From Larix kaempferi (lineage: Eukaryota; Streptophyta; Pinopsida; Pinales; Pinaceae): a DNA stretch of 64,000 nt. Positions 1-12,669 of this stretch are shown one piece after another. How positions within the stretch are numbered: the stretch's first letter is position 1; every line of letters begins with the position of its first letter. Both the position numbers and the translations under genes were made by a program. The stretch lies in assembly GCA_027924585.1 (NCBI GenBank), contig BSBM01000602.1, forward strand, positions 9,051,501 to 9,115,500. The letters are read 5' to 3'. Below the pieces are notes generated by a model. It was not told where the DNA came from and ran no database searches. It saw nothing but the letters and a program-made list of their open reading frames with translations.

Positions 1-19
1 ATTCTAGATAAGTAGCACT

Positions 20-1305
20 AGAATGTTGTACAGTGCCATAGGCCACTTACCCATCACATGCATATTAGTAGTATACTGTTTATTAATGCAATCATTCTAA
101 TATGCACAATACATATCCTAAGTCTAGGAACATGAGCATATACATCATTGAACAATTTTATTTAAACAAACAAATATGCAAGAAATGATAATTAAAAATA
201 CTTATCTTTGTTTGGTTGCTGGGTGGACTCCCTCTGAGTCTTTGCTTCCTTGCAGGAGCTGCTGAAGTACCTTCTTCTACACCTTTCTATTGTGGAATGT
301 AGAAAGATGGTCAACTCCCTCTGAATATCTGCATCCTTGCAAAAACTATTGAAGTGTGCTCCTTTGTTTTCTTGCAGGAACAACTAGAGTGTGCTCCCTC
401 TTGATCTTTGCTTCCTGGATTACCTGTCCTTGAACTTACATCCATCCTTAATCACTATGCATGCTTATTAGTATCATCATTGTGTTATCCTTGAGGTCTC
501 ATACATAATCACACATTTATTAGTATAATCGTAATACTATCAAAACACAATAATCTTAAACATTTATAGTCATGATCATTCACAGATAATAAACATTAGT
601 ATTCAAGGTTTCAGGGAAGTCTTCTTTTACTCATGCATATTCTTATTTGATCATAGGACTCTTCTGATTAGTTAAATCATCAATGCATAAACCCATGATT
701 GCTCAAACCTATACCTTCATGAATAATCATTATCAACAACACAACAGTATAAGATCCTAACACAAGGTAGGATTCTAGCTTGATATAGGAAAAACATACC
801 TGGATTAGCATGCTAGCTAGTTATGTATAACATACCCGCATAATGTCTTCTGGTTCTCTTCAGTGACTTGTGCTAGTAACCTGTATGTCTCATAGGTTAA
901 CCATTGTAGGACCAAGTTATACATACCTCGAAAGTAGATCTTCTATGTGATCCATGACAATGGATGAATCTTTGTCTTCATGTCACCATGATCATATGTT
1001 CTTGAAGTAGAACATGATTTGTCTTTCTTGGTGTACCTTTTATGTTAGCGAACAACATAAACCTCATACAACATCACAATGCATTAGTACATTCATAAGT
1101 GTCAAAACCTTAATCAATGAATATCTTCTATTAAGGTGATACGACAAGTCTAGTAATTAATCAAGATTGTACTGTAATGATATGAAGACAAACATATGAT
1201 AAAATTAACCATGAAACATACCTGTAAGCCATACCTGTCAAGATTGCTTGTAATCTTCTTATGGAAGGCCTTAGCCTCATCTCCCTCTGAGACAAGAACT
1301 TCTTC
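20..1305 (-). other. Non-retroviral internal segment shared with Copia A, with gag trace
   Basis: This is the counterpart of about 33130-34340 in Copia A. At about 1240-1305 it has a short gag remnant, encoding an EGDEAK-like peptide that matches the gag of Copia C. The rest matches no retrotransposon protein I know. On the minus strand it contains a segment bordered by ATACAG and GTATGT (about 880-840) that looks like a small exon, and a 63-codon open stretch (383-192) in which a SSSCKEA-type motif recurs. Function unknown. Confidence 0.5.
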
Positions 1306-2479
1306 ACTTATGCAGGTGACCAATCCACTTGATTTGCAAGAACGGGACCTGGAGCTGGATTAGGGTTTGTCAAAGAAACCCCAAAAATTCAAACTTTGAA
1401 TTTCAAAGTTCTGAAAGGATAGAAATATGCGCCTTGATGAGTTGATCAAGTTGGTATATTCAGAATTTGAAAACTGCAAAGTTTCACCCCTTGAAATTGC
1501 CTTTTAGATTTTCGGATTCACTAGGGAGGACCCTGAATTAGGGTTTGAGTTTCCCGGAGCTTCACCCAACCAAAAAATTTGATTCAAAACTCTAAGCTTT
1601 GATTTTTCTGAGGAGCTTCCAGCCGTGGTCACAAATTTCCAAAATTCCAATTTTTGCAAAAGCCCTAATTTTCCATATTTCCGATCAAAGTCCTGAACTG
1701 GGGTTTGATCAAGCCTGACCTTCTTCCCAACCAAAAAATCTGATCTTGGTCTCTAAATTTCGATTTTGATGAGTAGCATCCAGCCGTGGTCTCCGATTAC
1801 AAAAATTCCAACTTTCTCCGAAGTCCTAAATTCCGGAAGCCATGAATGAAGGTACTCAAAAATAATTCTGTTTTAATAGAAATATGTACCTGATTGTTTC
1901 TGGTGTAACTCCGAATGTTTTGATCCACAAGGTCTAAAACATTTTCCTGAGATAGACCGACCTGTTATCTTTCCATCCCAATAGGTCTAACCTCAATTGG
2001 ATTCTCTGAGAGTTTTTTATGCCAAGTGTCACAACGTGACCTGTTTATGGGATAATACAGGAGAGCGAACTTGTACGGCGTGCCACGTGTCACTGGTTCA
2101 ACTTCGGCCTTTGAAAACTTTTCCTAAGATAGTATAGTCTGTGTACTACCTGTCACTTTTTACGAAATTTCATTTGGATATTTTTAGCCCAAGTTATGAC
2201 CTTTTTCCCAAGGTCACCTGATTTTGACTCAGATCTGGAAGAGGAAGAAACTCTATATTGTACATATCATAAATCACAAAGTACAACGAATTAGAGGTTT
2301 TCCTTTGGAAAAAAGGTACATGGGGATCTGATCTTCGACCTGTAAAAGTTTCATATCTGAAAACTTTTCCAAAACGGATTTATAGCGAAAGTGCTATGAT
2401 GACTGGTTTTTGCTATATCAAGCCCTAGCATCGTAAGTGCAACAAGTGTCATACATGCCATATCATGCCTTCTTTCAGG

Positions 2480-2494
2480 CTAGCTCTGATACCA
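2480..2494 (-). other. Primer-binding site (initiator Met tRNA type)
   Basis: TGGTATCAGAGCTAG on the minus strand directly abuts the LTR end. TGGTATCAGAGC is the common plant Copia primer-binding site, complementary to the 3' end of initiator methionine tRNA. It fixes the orientation of the element. Confidence 0.85.
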
Positions 2495-3140
2495 TGTTAA
2501 ATTTTCAGAATTTACTTCAATCTGATCTAGGATCTTAACTGAGAGAACAACATGTACAGCAAATCTACAACATATCAATCATGGACACAATAATGCAAGC
2601 ACACAAGAGACACAGAGTTTACTTGGGGAAAACCATAAAGGTGAAAAACCCCAATAACTTCCTCAGAGATAGATAAAGCAATGATACAACCAGAATACAA
2701 GAGATAGTATTCTCCTAGCAGCAGAGCCTCCTCCTCCACAAGTGCGCCACTCTCCCAAGTGTGAGTGAGAGAATAGAATGTGTAAAATGAGAGAGACACA
2801 CTCTCTATTTATACACTAACTTGACTTGACCTTTACTCAACTAGGTCGGCCTCAACTTAACCACTTAACATAATGCTGACTAGGCCGACCCCCACTAGGG
2901 TGGTCTAATAACCCTTTGACCCACATGCCCGACCCCCAATAGGGTGTTCTAATAACCCTTTGACCCACATGACTTATACAGGGCCGACCCCAACAAGGTG
3001 GTCTAATAACCCATCAAGTATAAGTTACGACACTTACAATATAAATGACGACACTTCCATATAGAGGAATAATAACATCTCTATAGGAATACAATATGCA
3101 TATATGTGAAATACATTCCGAAGTTACATATACATCAACA
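2495..3140 (-). repeat. 5' LTR of the partial family A Copia element
   Basis: It starts TGTTGATGTATATGTAAC on the minus strand and ends with TTTAACA directly before the primer-binding site. It is homologous to the LTRs at 7450-8043, 31323-31922 and 37504-38103. It contains a TATAAATAG box (minus strand, 2805-2813), followed by the conserved stretch encoding the GAGGAAGTT.GGG...TTTTTCACC motif seen in all family members. Confidence 0.88.
2805..2813 (-). promoter_or_regulatory. TATA box of LTR promoter
   Basis: TATAAATAG on the minus strand inside the LTR, in the same place as in the other family A and C LTRs. This is the expected core promoter for the element's genomic RNA. Confidence 0.6.
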
Positions 3141-3933
3141 GTAGCATCTCTTTTCAACAATGATAATGGGTCTCTTTTGATGGCTAAATTCCAGGGGAAG
3201 TTATTGTTTGCCATTCAGGATATCTTGAAGTAATTAAGTATATTACTGCTGTTAACTTGAGCAAAGAATGTATGTGTTCTCTGTAGAATACAAGTGGAGG
3301 ATTGTGCAGAAGAATGTGAGATGATGTAATAATATGTGTGGTCAATACATTCAGTAAGATGCTTAGATGACTTGCTTGGTGATATGATCTGAACTTGACA
3401 GAGTTGATGGTTGCAGTTGAATATGAAGCAGAGTAACAGGCTGATGAGCAGAGGTCAATGATTGTAACAAGCTGATAATGATGACATAGATAGCTAAATG
3501 ATGACATGACAAGTGACATGATATTGATTGCAATGGACAAGTTATTGATATGTGATGTGGCAAGTGTTTGTTTGTAATACAAGCAGGGCCTTGTAACTAT
3601 TTTCTTAGTAGGATCTAAGAAAAGACCAATCAGAGTCTTGGAATAGAAGTAGGTGCTTCTGAATCAGTAGGTGCTGATATACCTCACGGTTGTAGCAGGT
3701 TGAAACAAATACAAAAGAATTACAAAGGTTATATCTTGTATCTCGTGCAATGTGTTGATGATAATGTGTTTTACTTGATGAATGGCATGCTTAGTTGATT
3801 ACCGAAATATAATTCATTGATGAATATGCTATTGAAGTGAATGATGATATAAGATTTGAAGAATAATTTGAAATTGAATTAAGTCCTGGCTCACTGATTC
3901 ACCCCCCCTCTCAGTGAGCCATTGTGTCTAACA
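3141..3933 (+). repeat. Possible LTR remnant
   Basis: The right end carries ATTCACCCCCCCTCTCAGTG followed by TGTGTCTAACA. A C-rich motif of this kind just before an LTR end is typical of plant Copia elements. No primer-binding site follows at 3934, so it may be a solo or 3' LTR, or only a fragment. I could not define its left end. Open frames on the minus strand here have no recognisable product. Confidence 0.3.
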
Positions 3934-5856
3934 ACCTGGATTTGACGGAGCTTGAATCCACAGCCTGAAGTGCCCACAATATTCAACACAAGCTTGCTAG
4001 TACAAGGATTTTTTTACCCTTCTTGGTAAAAAGAACAAATATGGAATGGTAAAATAAGTCACTTTCACTCCCTTTTATTGGATTGAGGGTGGATATTTTA
4101 TATTTTAATTTGTAATTTTTTATTACCTTTTTACCATTTTTAATTTAAGAGAATCTTTATTGATTAGTTTATATAGTTTATTTAACAACTTGTTGTTGAG
4201 GTTATAGGTCAAAGACACTATTGAAGTTTTATTTAAGCCCTTTTTAGACTCTTGAAATATCAAAAGGTCGCTGAGCGAACTTGCTTCCTTTCACACTCAT
4301 AAAAGGATTTGAAAGGGCATCTATTCAGTTTTGGTTTACCCATTTTTTGGGCTGAGTAATATTAATTATGAAAAAGGAATACCTCGATCAAACTTTGACT
4401 GGGAGAGTTCTTCTAGGTATTGTTTTGCACTTTTTCGGGCCTAGGGACTAAATTTACGAAAAGGTACACCTTGGAGTCTTATTTAGTCTTTTCAGACTCT
4501 CTAAACATGAAATGACACCAATTTTACCTTCTTTGTACTCATTAAAATGTAACATTGAAGGACCCTTATAGGGACGAACCTCTCCTTACTCAGGTTCGTA
4601 AAACATGTAATATTGGACTCGTCCGAAGGATGAGCTATATAGAGCATATGTTATCCTCCTCAAGCTCGTTAATAAAAAAAGAGGTACTCGTCAATCATGA
4701 TGGGGAACAAGGGAAGGGAAATTCATCTGTATCCGCATTTATGGAAGCATGTTGTCGCCCTTGAATATGGCACCTATTTGTATTTCATCTGAAAAGTTGG
4801 GTAATCAACTTGTCTTTGAGTCGTGTCAAGTCTATGAATATCTTTACTCATTTGGGTCATCCGAAGAATGCTCCATTCATGTTGCATTGTGTCTTGATCT
4901 CTGTCTCATCGAGTCCATACTACCAGGTCACTTGTCGTGCCGTAAAATGTTCAAGGGGAGTCCTCCATTTGAGTCAAACTTTGAAATCATCAAGTTCTCT
5001 ATTACATCAGTTATCCTCAAAGTCCAAGTACCTTGTGTCAGTCCAAACTCATTTGATTTACCACCCGAAATCTTCCTCCTGTATCGATTTCATGTCGATG
5101 ATGTGGGATACATCATGGCCCTCCTTCGACGAATCTATCACTATCGACACCAACACATCATCCAGGGATTAGATTTAGAGACCACCTAGTGCCTTGAATC
5201 CTACATACCTCATTGGAAGGTCTTCTCGCTTTCGACAATGGGTTCACATCTTTGACCTCTGATCGAATGATTCCACGAATGTTCAACTCCAACTCATTCA
5301 TTCGCATTCGTTGGGATGTATTATGATACCTCAGAGATCATTATCATCACTGGTGATTTCCCTCACACTTGTTAATGGTTCACATCATTGTCTGGTAATC
5401 AAGTGGTTTCTACTATGTTCGACTTCGACACCTTGTAATCACATAGTTAGATTCGTATCGATTTGAGATTGGGTAGATGACCCTGGGGATCCTTGTTATG
5501 TGTTTACCCAGGTTGCGATGGAGATTTTTTGAGTAGGTTCCCACATGAATATTATGTCGGTGGCCTCATTGATGTACTATCACATAGATCCATTCTTGTA
5601 TTGGTCGTGGCGGTGTCATTATCTCATCATGGATCTACTCTTGTATATTAGTAGCCATGATTATGTCATCCAGTCAGTATCAACATGGATCTGTGGTGTA
5701 TTGGTCGAGAGTCGTGTTTCGATTCATTTAGATCCAAAGTGTTAGAGCTTGTATTACAAAGTCCTTGATTATTGTCAACAGTTCTCCGATCGATGGTTCC
5801 TCACTCCTGTGGTCATATCAAAGTACTTCACCTTTCACCTTTATCTCTAGCTTTGT
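3934..5856. other. Unassigned sequence
   Basis: This is about 1.9 kb with short open frames on the plus strand (the longest, 4749-5189, is 146 codons). None shows a motif I recognise. Given the polypurine tract and LTR-like start that follow at 5861, this may be the 3' internal part of a decayed LTR element read on the plus strand. Confidence 0.3.
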
Positions 5857-5860
5857 ACTT

Positions 5861-6710
5861 TGGGGGGAAATATGTTACACGGAATTTTCGTCAATTGTAC
5901 AAGACCATGTGACCACATGTTTCCATAATCCCTAAATCCACATCCATGATGAATGATCCTTAACTCTTTTTTCCCTGCAAATAACCCTTTTTGTGACTTC
6001 GATGCGCTCTACTTCATTAGAAACATGCTCAAATTCCATCGACGTGCTTTTCTCTACTGTCAACCCCGCGTCGATGGCTCAGTTTGTCTTCACGTCAACT
6101 CGCATCGAGCTCATTTGGCGTAGCTTGCTCTATGTCCAAGTCACATCAATGCCTATACAAACAGGAAAATGGGTTTTCAAGAAGCCTCTAGAACGAAATA
6201 TTATCTAGATGAGATTCCCTCCCTATTTGTTAGGATCTCACTCAAATTCCTCACTTGTTGGGATCATATCTCATCCATTATCCCTAAAGATCTCATCTCT
6301 CCTCTATCCATATTTCCCTATAAATTAAAGTCTTGGCCATGGGTGAAGGGGAGGGGGGAATTGAGAATAGAGTTATGCTGGAGAAATTACACTAGGAGTG
6401 ATAGACTTAGGTCCTTATCCTTCCTTCATTGACGTGACATCTTGGAGCAAAGATGAATCCATTGGAGAGGAGATATGACACCAAGGATTAAGTGGTTGTA
6501 CTCTTTACCATTTTTGTTAATACAATACTGCATTTCATTTCCCATAAATGGTTTGTTATTCATTTATTGTATATATCCTTGGTCATATATATAAATTAAT
6601 CTAATCCTAGATATAGTTCTCTTCTTGCGTTGCTTACATGTTTTGTAGGTACTTCTTATGAGTGGATGGGCAAGCTTGTTGGAGCATTGGATCATTGAAG
6701 ACAAATCACA
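5861..6710 (+). repeat. Polypurine tract followed by a candidate 3' LTR start
   Basis: TGGGGGGAAA at 5861-5870 resembles a retroelement polypurine tract. It is followed two bases later by TGTTACAC, a plausible LTR start (5873). A TATAAATTA box lies near 6319 (CCCTATAAATTAAAG). The right end is not defined and 6710 is a guess. Without a matching 5' LTR in the window this is a tentative call. Confidence 0.35.
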
Positions 6711-6839
6711 ACCAAAGGTATGTCTCGATATCTTTCAATTTGTGATTGGATCAAGTTAGGGAAATGTATGTATGATTGCTTGCTTTGTTCTAGTTTAGTG
6801 ATTAAACTAGGGAGGTCAGCTTATGTCTGCATTTGTATT

Positions 6840-7449
6840 CTAGTCCTGAAAACACCATACATTACGTTACTAATTATTTACACATAGCACACTACTTATA
6901 CTATCAACCAAAGTAAATACATAGTCACTTGAAACAACCAAACATTCTACCACCAAAATCTTCTAATAAAAAAAATAATTACTAGCTATACACCACACCA
7001 TCATACACTCATACCATACACCATAATTACTATTACTATGTATTATTTCTATACATACGCCCATTTGTCTACATACAGATTATAATTATTCAATCATATA
7101 TCATATTATTATTAATCATATACACAACATATTAGTCATATAACCTATATATCCTATATTTTATACACCTGTATAATTATTATGTTATACCATAATATCC
7201 ATACAATTACAACAGTATAATTACTTAATCCAATGCTATAATATTAGGTACGCATTATAACATATATACTAACATAATACTTCTGATCACACTATACTTT
7301 CTAATACTTCCAAAAACTTCCAAATACTCCCAAATACTTCCAAACACTTTTGAATTTTCTCAAATACCTCCAAACACTCCCAAATACTCCCAAACACTCC
7401 CAAATACTTTCAAACAATTCCAAATACTTTACACTTACTTCATTACATA
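6840..7449. repeat. AT-rich DNA ending in a CCAAATACT-type tandem repeat
   Basis: From about 7308 to 7432 a unit of about 10 bases (CCAAATACTT, CCAAACACTC and variants) repeats more than ten times. The preceding 450 bases are AT-rich with no coding signal. Confidence 0.6.
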
Positions 7450-8043
7450 TGTTGATGTATATGTAACTTCGGAATGTATTTCATCTATATATTTATTGTA
7501 CCCCTATAGAGATGTATTATTCCTCTATACGGAAGTGTCTTCATTTGTATTGACAAGTGTCGCAAGTGTGTTAACTTGCCGATGGATTACTATACCACCT
7601 TGTAAGGGGTCGGCCCGATATAATGTAATATGAAGTTATTGTACCTAGCTAGACAAGTCGGCCCCATAAGGTTATTGGGCAAATAGGACAAGTATAAATA
7701 GAGATCAAGAGATCTCTATTTGGATCATTTCAGAACTCACACTTCCTTCACTCGGAAAGTGGTGCACATGTGAGGAGAAGGATCAGCTGCTAAGAGGAGT
7801 CTATCTCTTGTACTTTGGTTGTACTTTGGTTGAGCTATTGCTCTATCTATCTATGAGGAAGTTGTGGGGTTTTTCACCTTAGGGTTTTCCCCACAGAAAC
7901 TCTGTGTGTCTATTGTCTCTCATGCTTTTTCTTCTTGTGATGATTGACATGCTTGTTATGATTGATATGCATTGATATACTGTACATGTTATTCTCTCAG
8001 TAAAGATCCTGGAGTATTGTGAATTAATGCTCAAAATTTAACA
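7450..8043 (+). mobile_element. Solo LTR of Copia family A
   Basis: It runs from TGTTGATG to TTAACA and is homologous to the LTRs of the family A elements, including a TATAAATA box at 7693-7700. It is flanked by a perfect 5-bp duplication ACATA (7445-7449 and 8044-8048). No internal sequence is present, so this is the product of LTR-LTR recombination after a full insertion. Confidence 0.92.
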
Positions 8044-8146
8044 ACATACGTTCACATCAATACATATAGGATATACACAATATCATATACATGTAATACT
8101 AATAATTATTACATATTTTAAAATACATATTATGGTATTTACAAAC

Positions 8147-8185
<39 letters not shown>
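8147..8185. repeat. TA and GA microsatellite
   Basis: An uninterrupted (TA)n run passes directly into (GA)n. A second short TA run lies at about 8226-8240. The open frame across it is only a translation of the repeat. Confidence 0.9.
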
Positions 8186-8385
8186 CTTTTAACAAGTATA
8201 TGTATACCACCCTTATTATACAATTATATATATATATATAACATTTATATTATGCGATTTTCAATAGCATATACTCCTTATCTATCTTACACCACATATT
8301 ATGTTATGCATATTTAAATTTATGTCATATATATATATAACATTATCATATACTACTATACTACCTACTTATACACATAAAATAA

Positions 8386-8650
8386 AATTAAGAGAATATG
8401 AACCATTAAAGACAAGTGGTTCATTTCCTCAAAAAATAGACAAAAAATAGACAGGGAGTTACATCCACATAAACAACATAAATAAAATAAAGGAGAATAT
8501 GAACCATTAAGGACAAGTGGCTTATTTCTTGCAAAAATAGACAAGGAGTTACATCTCCATAAATAAAATAAAAGAGAATATGAGCCATTAAGGACAAGTG
8601 GCTCATTTCCTTCAAAAAAATAGACAAGGAGTTACATCTCTATAAATATA
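8386..8650. repeat. Tandem repeat, three units of about 75-95 bp
   Basis: Each unit contains GAGAATATGARCCATTAA, GGACAAGTGG, a run of A before TAGACA, and GGAGTTACATC. The three copies differ by small insertions. There are no coding features. Confidence 0.8.
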
Positions 8651-8934
8651 ACCACCACCATCCAAGTGGTATAAATAAGTCTATAAAAACATACCATCAA
8701 TAGAAAATCCAAAATCCATATAGGGTATAAATACCACTTAATAAATCATATTAAAATTTAATAATAATAAAACTATATCATCTTAATAACTTATCATTAA
8801 ATTAATACTAATAATGGTACATAGTACATACTATTATAATGACAATTATTTACTTATCAATTAATAATCATAATGTACCAGTAAATAAATCATACCGCAA
8901 GAAGCATTTCAATATTAACAATTCAATTAGCAGT
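8651..8934. other. AT-rich spacer
   Basis: Short AT-rich stretches with no gene, repeat array or element end that I can recognise. Confidence 0.5.
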
Positions 8935-9170
8935 AAAAAAGGCAATGCACGATGAACACGCATCGACCAATCAAATCACTGAACAATAAAAGAGACAATG
9001 CACAAGCATCAACCAACCAAGTCACTGAACATTAAAAGAGGCAATGCATAAGCATCGACCAATCAAGTCACTGAAGCAGTAAAAGAGGTAATGCACAAGC
9101 ATCGACCAATCAAATCACTGAACAATAAAAGAGGCAATGCAAGGTGAACATGCATCAACCAATCAATCTA
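8935..9170. repeat. Tandem repeat, about five units of about 50 bp
   Basis: The unit contains GGCAATGCACAAGCATCGAC, CAATCAARTCACTGAA and ATAAAAGAG. The copies are 85-95 percent alike by eye, with the outermost copies the most diverged. Confidence 0.8.
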
Positions 9171-9424
9171 CTCGATTATTAGATATGCACCACATAGTAC
9201 TTACCAATCAATCTATTTAAAAATAAATATGCAATATTAATTAATTTTAAAGCATACAACAAACTGATTTTGAAATGAGGCTTCTTATTCTTCCATTAAC
9301 ATAAGGGAGGTAAAACTTCTTTCAAAGAGCACATTTATAAATTCCCAATGCACATAAACATAAAATTATGAGTCCATAATAGGTCCAACAACCACAGAAT
9401 TGGAACCATAGATCCAATACCACC

Positions 9425-12269
9425 TGTAATGTCCCTCGGGGCAATCAAAGGGTCTCAGGTATATATAATTAGCTCTCTGATGCTAATTACTTGATTTTTA
9501 GTGCAACAGATAAACCATAAACATTTAATTTCTATTTTTCCAAAATTAATTGCGACACAAAATCCAATAATTAACAATAATTTAATTTAAATTCATTAAC
9601 ACATCCAACATCTGATCTAAGGGATGGGAATGCTTCTTAACACCATCTACCATCATCAAACCTTCAATCCAAGCCATATCATAGATGATAACCACTTCTA
9701 AAGGCTAATTATTCTTAATCACAGTTAACTAAAAATTAAGGTGTTAATTACAACCCTTAGTGCGCAAATGACGACACTTATCACAAATCCAATTTTTTAA
9801 CAAATAACCATATATTATCAATCCCAGTGGATTATTAACATCTAATTATGAAAGAGAGCCCACAAGACTAGTTAACTAGTTTTCCAATATAAACAACTAG
9901 TCTTGCACAAAATAAAATTGTAACCATGCCATTAAACCCAAGAGAAATACTACATACATTAACAACATATTTAAGCGTGCACCTACAACCAATTAAAGGT
10001 TTATTTGCAGATCATTCCAATTGCACATAAGGTGATATTTTCCATCAATTCCAATGAAACTAGTTAACATTCACTACAAGAAATTGAGTCTAAATAACTG
10101 AACCAAAATGAAATGAATCCATAAGTGAAGGATCACACCTGATAAGTAGCCACCTACAACACAATAAAATGGTTTAAATAGAGTACATGGCTGTAGCATT
10201 ATGTTTTTACGAAAACAAAGATTTCAATCCACAACTAGTTATCAATTTTCACCGCAATGTACTTAGTTTCCAATTTAACTTTCCAAATGTCAAATAAAGA
10301 GAAATATATGACTAATGTAGATCATGGGAATCATAGAAGGGGTCACCTAAATTCATGTGTATGTATATTTTCACCCATATACAGTCCATTAATAATCCAC
10401 AAAACTAGCTAATCCTACTCATCTGAATTGACTAGTAATTCTAGGAATCGCTAGAATAATTAAATCCACAACTCATAGAATAATTCAAATTCCATTCCAA
10501 ATATAAATAACATGTTTAATTAGTAATAATAGAGATATATATCATTTTAACATTTCATCAAACACTTCATATGCAAATTCACAAATCTACTCAAAACAAT
10601 TTCATTAAAAGAGCTAGAAATTGGAAATTGATCTAGAATTTTGGTAGACATTTCCCAAACACTATCAATAATATTTCCCCTCACATTCTCACACACATTT
10701 CAAGTGTATTTATCAAACATAAGAATACAAATAACACTCAGGAATTTTTACAAACACTTCATGTGCCAAGTCTCCAAACTATGCAAAACAATCCAATTGA
10801 ATAACTAGTTTTCGAATAAAATGTAGAAGGATCAAAGAGGAGTGTCTTAAACCATTCTGAGGATACTATACCATTAAAGTAAAAATTGTATAATGAACAG
10901 GGGAATAAATATCAGTTCCGTATTATAGGTTCCAAAGAATCATTTCCTCAAACAATTTGTGCACAAAATCCCAAAAACTAGTTTCCAATTCCTTCACAAA
11001 ATTTACTTGCATAAATAGAATGAATTCCATGAGAAATTTCTTCCACAAATAGCTCATACATTTCATCAAAAATGTCATGTGCATCCATAAATAAATAATA
11101 TCATATCCAAATAAATTAAATAAACATGATATAAAGCACTTATCTTTTCCAAATACGCAACTGGAATCGAGTGTGCCACGTTCCACTCAGCCATAAACAC
11201 AATGCAAGCGGAAATGAACTTTGCAATGGTCACCCTTGGGTTGGAACCGTGATGCCACAAGAAAGAGCACACTCAACCACAAATTCTCTCAAGAAATAAT
11301 TCCAACCGCAACCCAATGGAAAGTGGGCCTCTACTTCCACTCCAGGGCAATTCCAGTGGCTCCATGACAACAATCCAACCACAGCCCAATGGCAAGTAGC
11401 ACTTCAAATCCAGGGAAATTCTAGTGGCTCCAGGACAACCTCAAATACAAGGAAGTGGACCTCACCCCTGCTTCCAAACCAGGATCTCCAGAGGCAATAC
11501 ACAGCTCTGTCTAACCTCAAATCCAATGGCAGTGGACCTCACCTCTACTGCCAATCTAGGATCTCGAGAGGCAATTCCAGGACATACACCAGTGGCTCCA
11601 GAGTAACTCATCTTGGGAACAGGCTCCACAAGGGTGCAATGACCAGCAAGGATATCATACCAAGAGCAACAAAATCTAACCACAAGTTCCAAACACAAGC
11701 ACAAGAGAAAAAACACAAACCAACACACAAGTATGACTAGCCAACACAAGAAAATCGAATTACTTCATGAGCAATTCGAATTGGGAGAGAGAGGGACACA
11801 AGCATGAGAGTTACATTCCCAGAATAGTAAACTAGAGTTACACATTAGGTGGCTACACAAAGAGACACTCTAATCCAACTCATGAGGGCGCACTAGGTGG
11901 GAGAGGGACTCCAATCCTCAAATAAAAAATTAATCTCAAGATAAATAAAACCAAGGAGTGACATAACACATCAGGGTGCATAATCAAGAGGGTCCATCAA
12001 GTACATAAGAAGGGTGTAAAACATCAACATAGGCTCAACACACATAGGTAAACACTTTTCCACAACCCCTTGCTCGTAACATCATGGTTTTTCATACTCT
12101 CTTTTGTGGCATCGGTTGTCCGATTGTTTTTATTTTATTAATTATTTTTTAAGTTCAGCATAATAAAAATAATAATAATGTGCAAACCATAGTCCAGGAA
12201 CCTTGTGCCACTATGTCCAACATAACCACAATAATAATATGTCTAGGGGCTAAACTAGAGGGTATTACA
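9425..12269 (-). mobile_element. Candidate large solo LTR or LTR-derived element
   Basis: The left end reads TGTAATGTCCCTC and the right end reads GAGGGTATTACA, giving TG...CA ends and an inverted match TGTAATRYCCTC. These are common termini of plant LTRs. No 5-bp target duplication is seen (CCACC on the left, TCAAT on the right). No internal coding region was recognised, apart from a GC-richer tandem-repeat tract at 11320-11600. The strand is a guess. Confidence 0.35.
11320..11600. repeat. Degenerate tandem repeat rich in CCAGTGGCTCCA
   Basis: Motifs such as GGCAATTCCAG, TCTAGTGGCTCCAGGACA and AGTGGACCTCACC recur three to four times at intervals of about 70-100 bp. The tract is clearly more GC-rich than its surroundings. 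Open frames on both strands here are by-products of the repeat. Confidence 0.6.
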
Positions 12270-12547
12270 TCAATATATGGTTAATGAATTCTAGTTAGAT
12301 TATTTTGCAAAAATGCAATATGTCAGTTGATGACTATGTGGTTCATGGACAAGTTGTTATATAAGTCTTATGTTTTTGTTGGAGGTATGTATTCACTATG
12401 ACTCTGTATGTGAACATTTTCCACTGGATATGTACTTAGGTATTATTATGCTTCTAAAGTTAGAAGGTTTATGAGACCGTGTGCCTAAGTTTTACTAATT
12501 AATGTTACTTTGACATTATTGTTTCACGTGACGATTGTATTAACTTT

Positions 12548-12592
12548 CATCTCTGATAAAAAACAAAAAAAAAAGAAGAAGAAGAAGAAGTA
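12548..12592. repeat. Purine-rich tract with (GAA)n
   Basis: A poly-A stretch passes directly into GAAGAAGAAGAAGAAG. Simple repeat. Confidence 0.8.
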
Positions 12593-12669
12593 AACTTTTT
12601 TGCCCGAACTTTAAAAAAAAAGATACCTAATCATTCATCACTCCAAGATCCACATTATCACGGGTTAAA

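Larger units (their letters stand above)
1..3140 (-). mobile_element. Copia LTR element, family A, partial copy (5' part)
   Basis: Read on the minus strand this begins with an LTR at 3140 (TGTTGATG) and runs left through a primer-binding site and leader to the window edge. The internal part (1-2480) is collinear with 31923-34360 of the complete family A element on the plus strand; for example the last bases around positions 1-80 match about 34280-34357. The copy therefore lacks gag, protease and integrase just as the complete one does, keeping only a short gag trace near 1240-1305. The RT part and 3' LTR would lie outside the window, so length and TSD cannot be checked. The right flank is GTAGC at 3141-3145. 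Confidence 0.88.

Noticed and set aside
3184-3582. 132-codon frame on the minus strand
   Set aside because: Composition is low complexity (Ser, His, Ile, Thr), there is no motif, and it lies in a probable LTR remnant.
4749-5189. 146-codon frame as a host gene
   Set aside because: No recognised domain, no splice context, and its position before a polypurine tract suggests a decayed retroelement.
8132-8317. 61-codon frame rich in Tyr-Ile and Arg-Glu
   Set aside because: It translates the TA and GA microsatellites.
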